A stretch of DNA of 13,569 bases from an uncultured Christensenella sp. (lineage in GTDB: Bacteria > Bacillota > Clostridia > Christensenellales > Borkfalkiaceae). The notes beneath the pieces were generated by a model. It was not told where the DNA came from and did not search any database. It saw only the letters and a list, made by a program, of their open reading frames with translations. Location of the stretch: NCBI GenBank assembly GCA_910577875.1, contig CAJTNY010000032.1, positions 1 through 13,569 on the forward strand, in the 5' to 3' direction. The position numbers and the translations under genes are program-made. Below, piece by piece: positions 13,431-13,569 of the stretch (position 1 is its first letter; the number at the start of each line of letters is the position of its first letter).

Positions 13431-13569
13431 CCTTACGTTAACGGCGTTTCTTTATTGCTTTTCAAAAATGAAATGCTCTCCACCCGTCAAACTTTTACCT
13501 TACGTTAACGGCGCATCTTTATCGCCTTTCAAAAATGAAACGCTCTCCGCCCGTCAAACTTTTACCTTA
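13431..13569. repeat. 67-bp tandem direct repeat, two copies plus start of a third
   Basis: Copies at 13431-13497 and 13498-13564 differ at only 6 of 67 positions (about 91% identity). The next five bases (13565-13569) restart the unit at the window edge, so the array probably continues. Each unit holds the 8-bp palindrome CGTTAACG (13436-13443 and 13503-13510). A small stem, GGCG with TGCT (13443-13446, 13456-13459) in copy one and GGCG with CGCC (13510-13513, 13523-13526) in copy two, is kept by G-T pairs. The array begins 5 bp upstream of the transporter start codon. There is no IS-like end or known CRISPR-type spacing. Confidence 0.85.

Noticed and set aside
13431..13569. CRISPR array at the right edge
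   Set aside because: The units are contiguous 67-bp repeats with no variable spacers between conserved short repeats.
13431..13569. TTGACG and TTGAAA -35-like boxes in the repeat as transporter promoters
   Set aside because: Neither has a -10 resembling TATAAT at 16-18 bp; the best is GTTAAC, with 3 of 6 matches.

Overview
The window looks like chromosomal DNA from a low-to-moderate-GC member of the Firmicutes, class Clostridia, probably an uncultured gut organism. The grounds are the conserved gene block TIGR03960 radical SAM / DUF2344 / RNase G / L21 / L27, an L27 with a Firmicutes-type N-terminal extension, lipoboxes on two secreted proteins, a BspA-type leucine-rich-repeat lipoprotein, strong AGGAGG ribosome-binding sites and near-consensus sigma-70/A promoters with 17-bp spacers. 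The exact family is inference.

Layout. 1-780: a terminator, a small PNPOx-fold flavoprotein gene (minus) and a 250-bp gap holding two inverted repeats. 781-2470: two independent minus-strand units, a BspA-type LRR lipoprotein with a perfect consensus promoter and a SecB-like chaperone. 2490-6409: a plus-strand operon of a TIGR03960 radical SAM protein, a DUF2344 protein and RNase E/G. Its promoter sits so close to the first ATG that the mRNA should be leaderless, and it ends in a strong bidirectional terminator. 6423-9517: three genes with their own promoters or terminators (a double zinc-ribbon membrane protein, a helical protein and a lipoprotein), which separate RNase G from the L21/L27 genes it often adjoins. 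9530-10335: rplU-rpmA with a structured leader resembling the L21 leader. The protease gene prp that normally lies between them is missing. 10341-12392: a membrane-anchored metallophosphoesterase and a GNAT acetyltransferase. 12389-13426: a convergent AEC-family transporter overlapping the GNAT gene by 4 bp. 13431-13569: a 67-bp tandem repeat running off the window edge.

Functionally the core is RNA processing and ribosome assembly (RNase G, L21, L27, and two proteins of unknown role that travel with them). Around it are envelope and export functions (two lipoproteins, a SecB-like chaperone, a zinc-ribbon membrane protein, an AEC transporter). No phage, insertion sequence, CRISPR array, tRNA or rRNA is visible. 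No clearly new multi-gene system is evident. The best leads are the leaderless promoter, the missing prp beside a shortened L27 extension, the SecB-like protein and the edge repeat.
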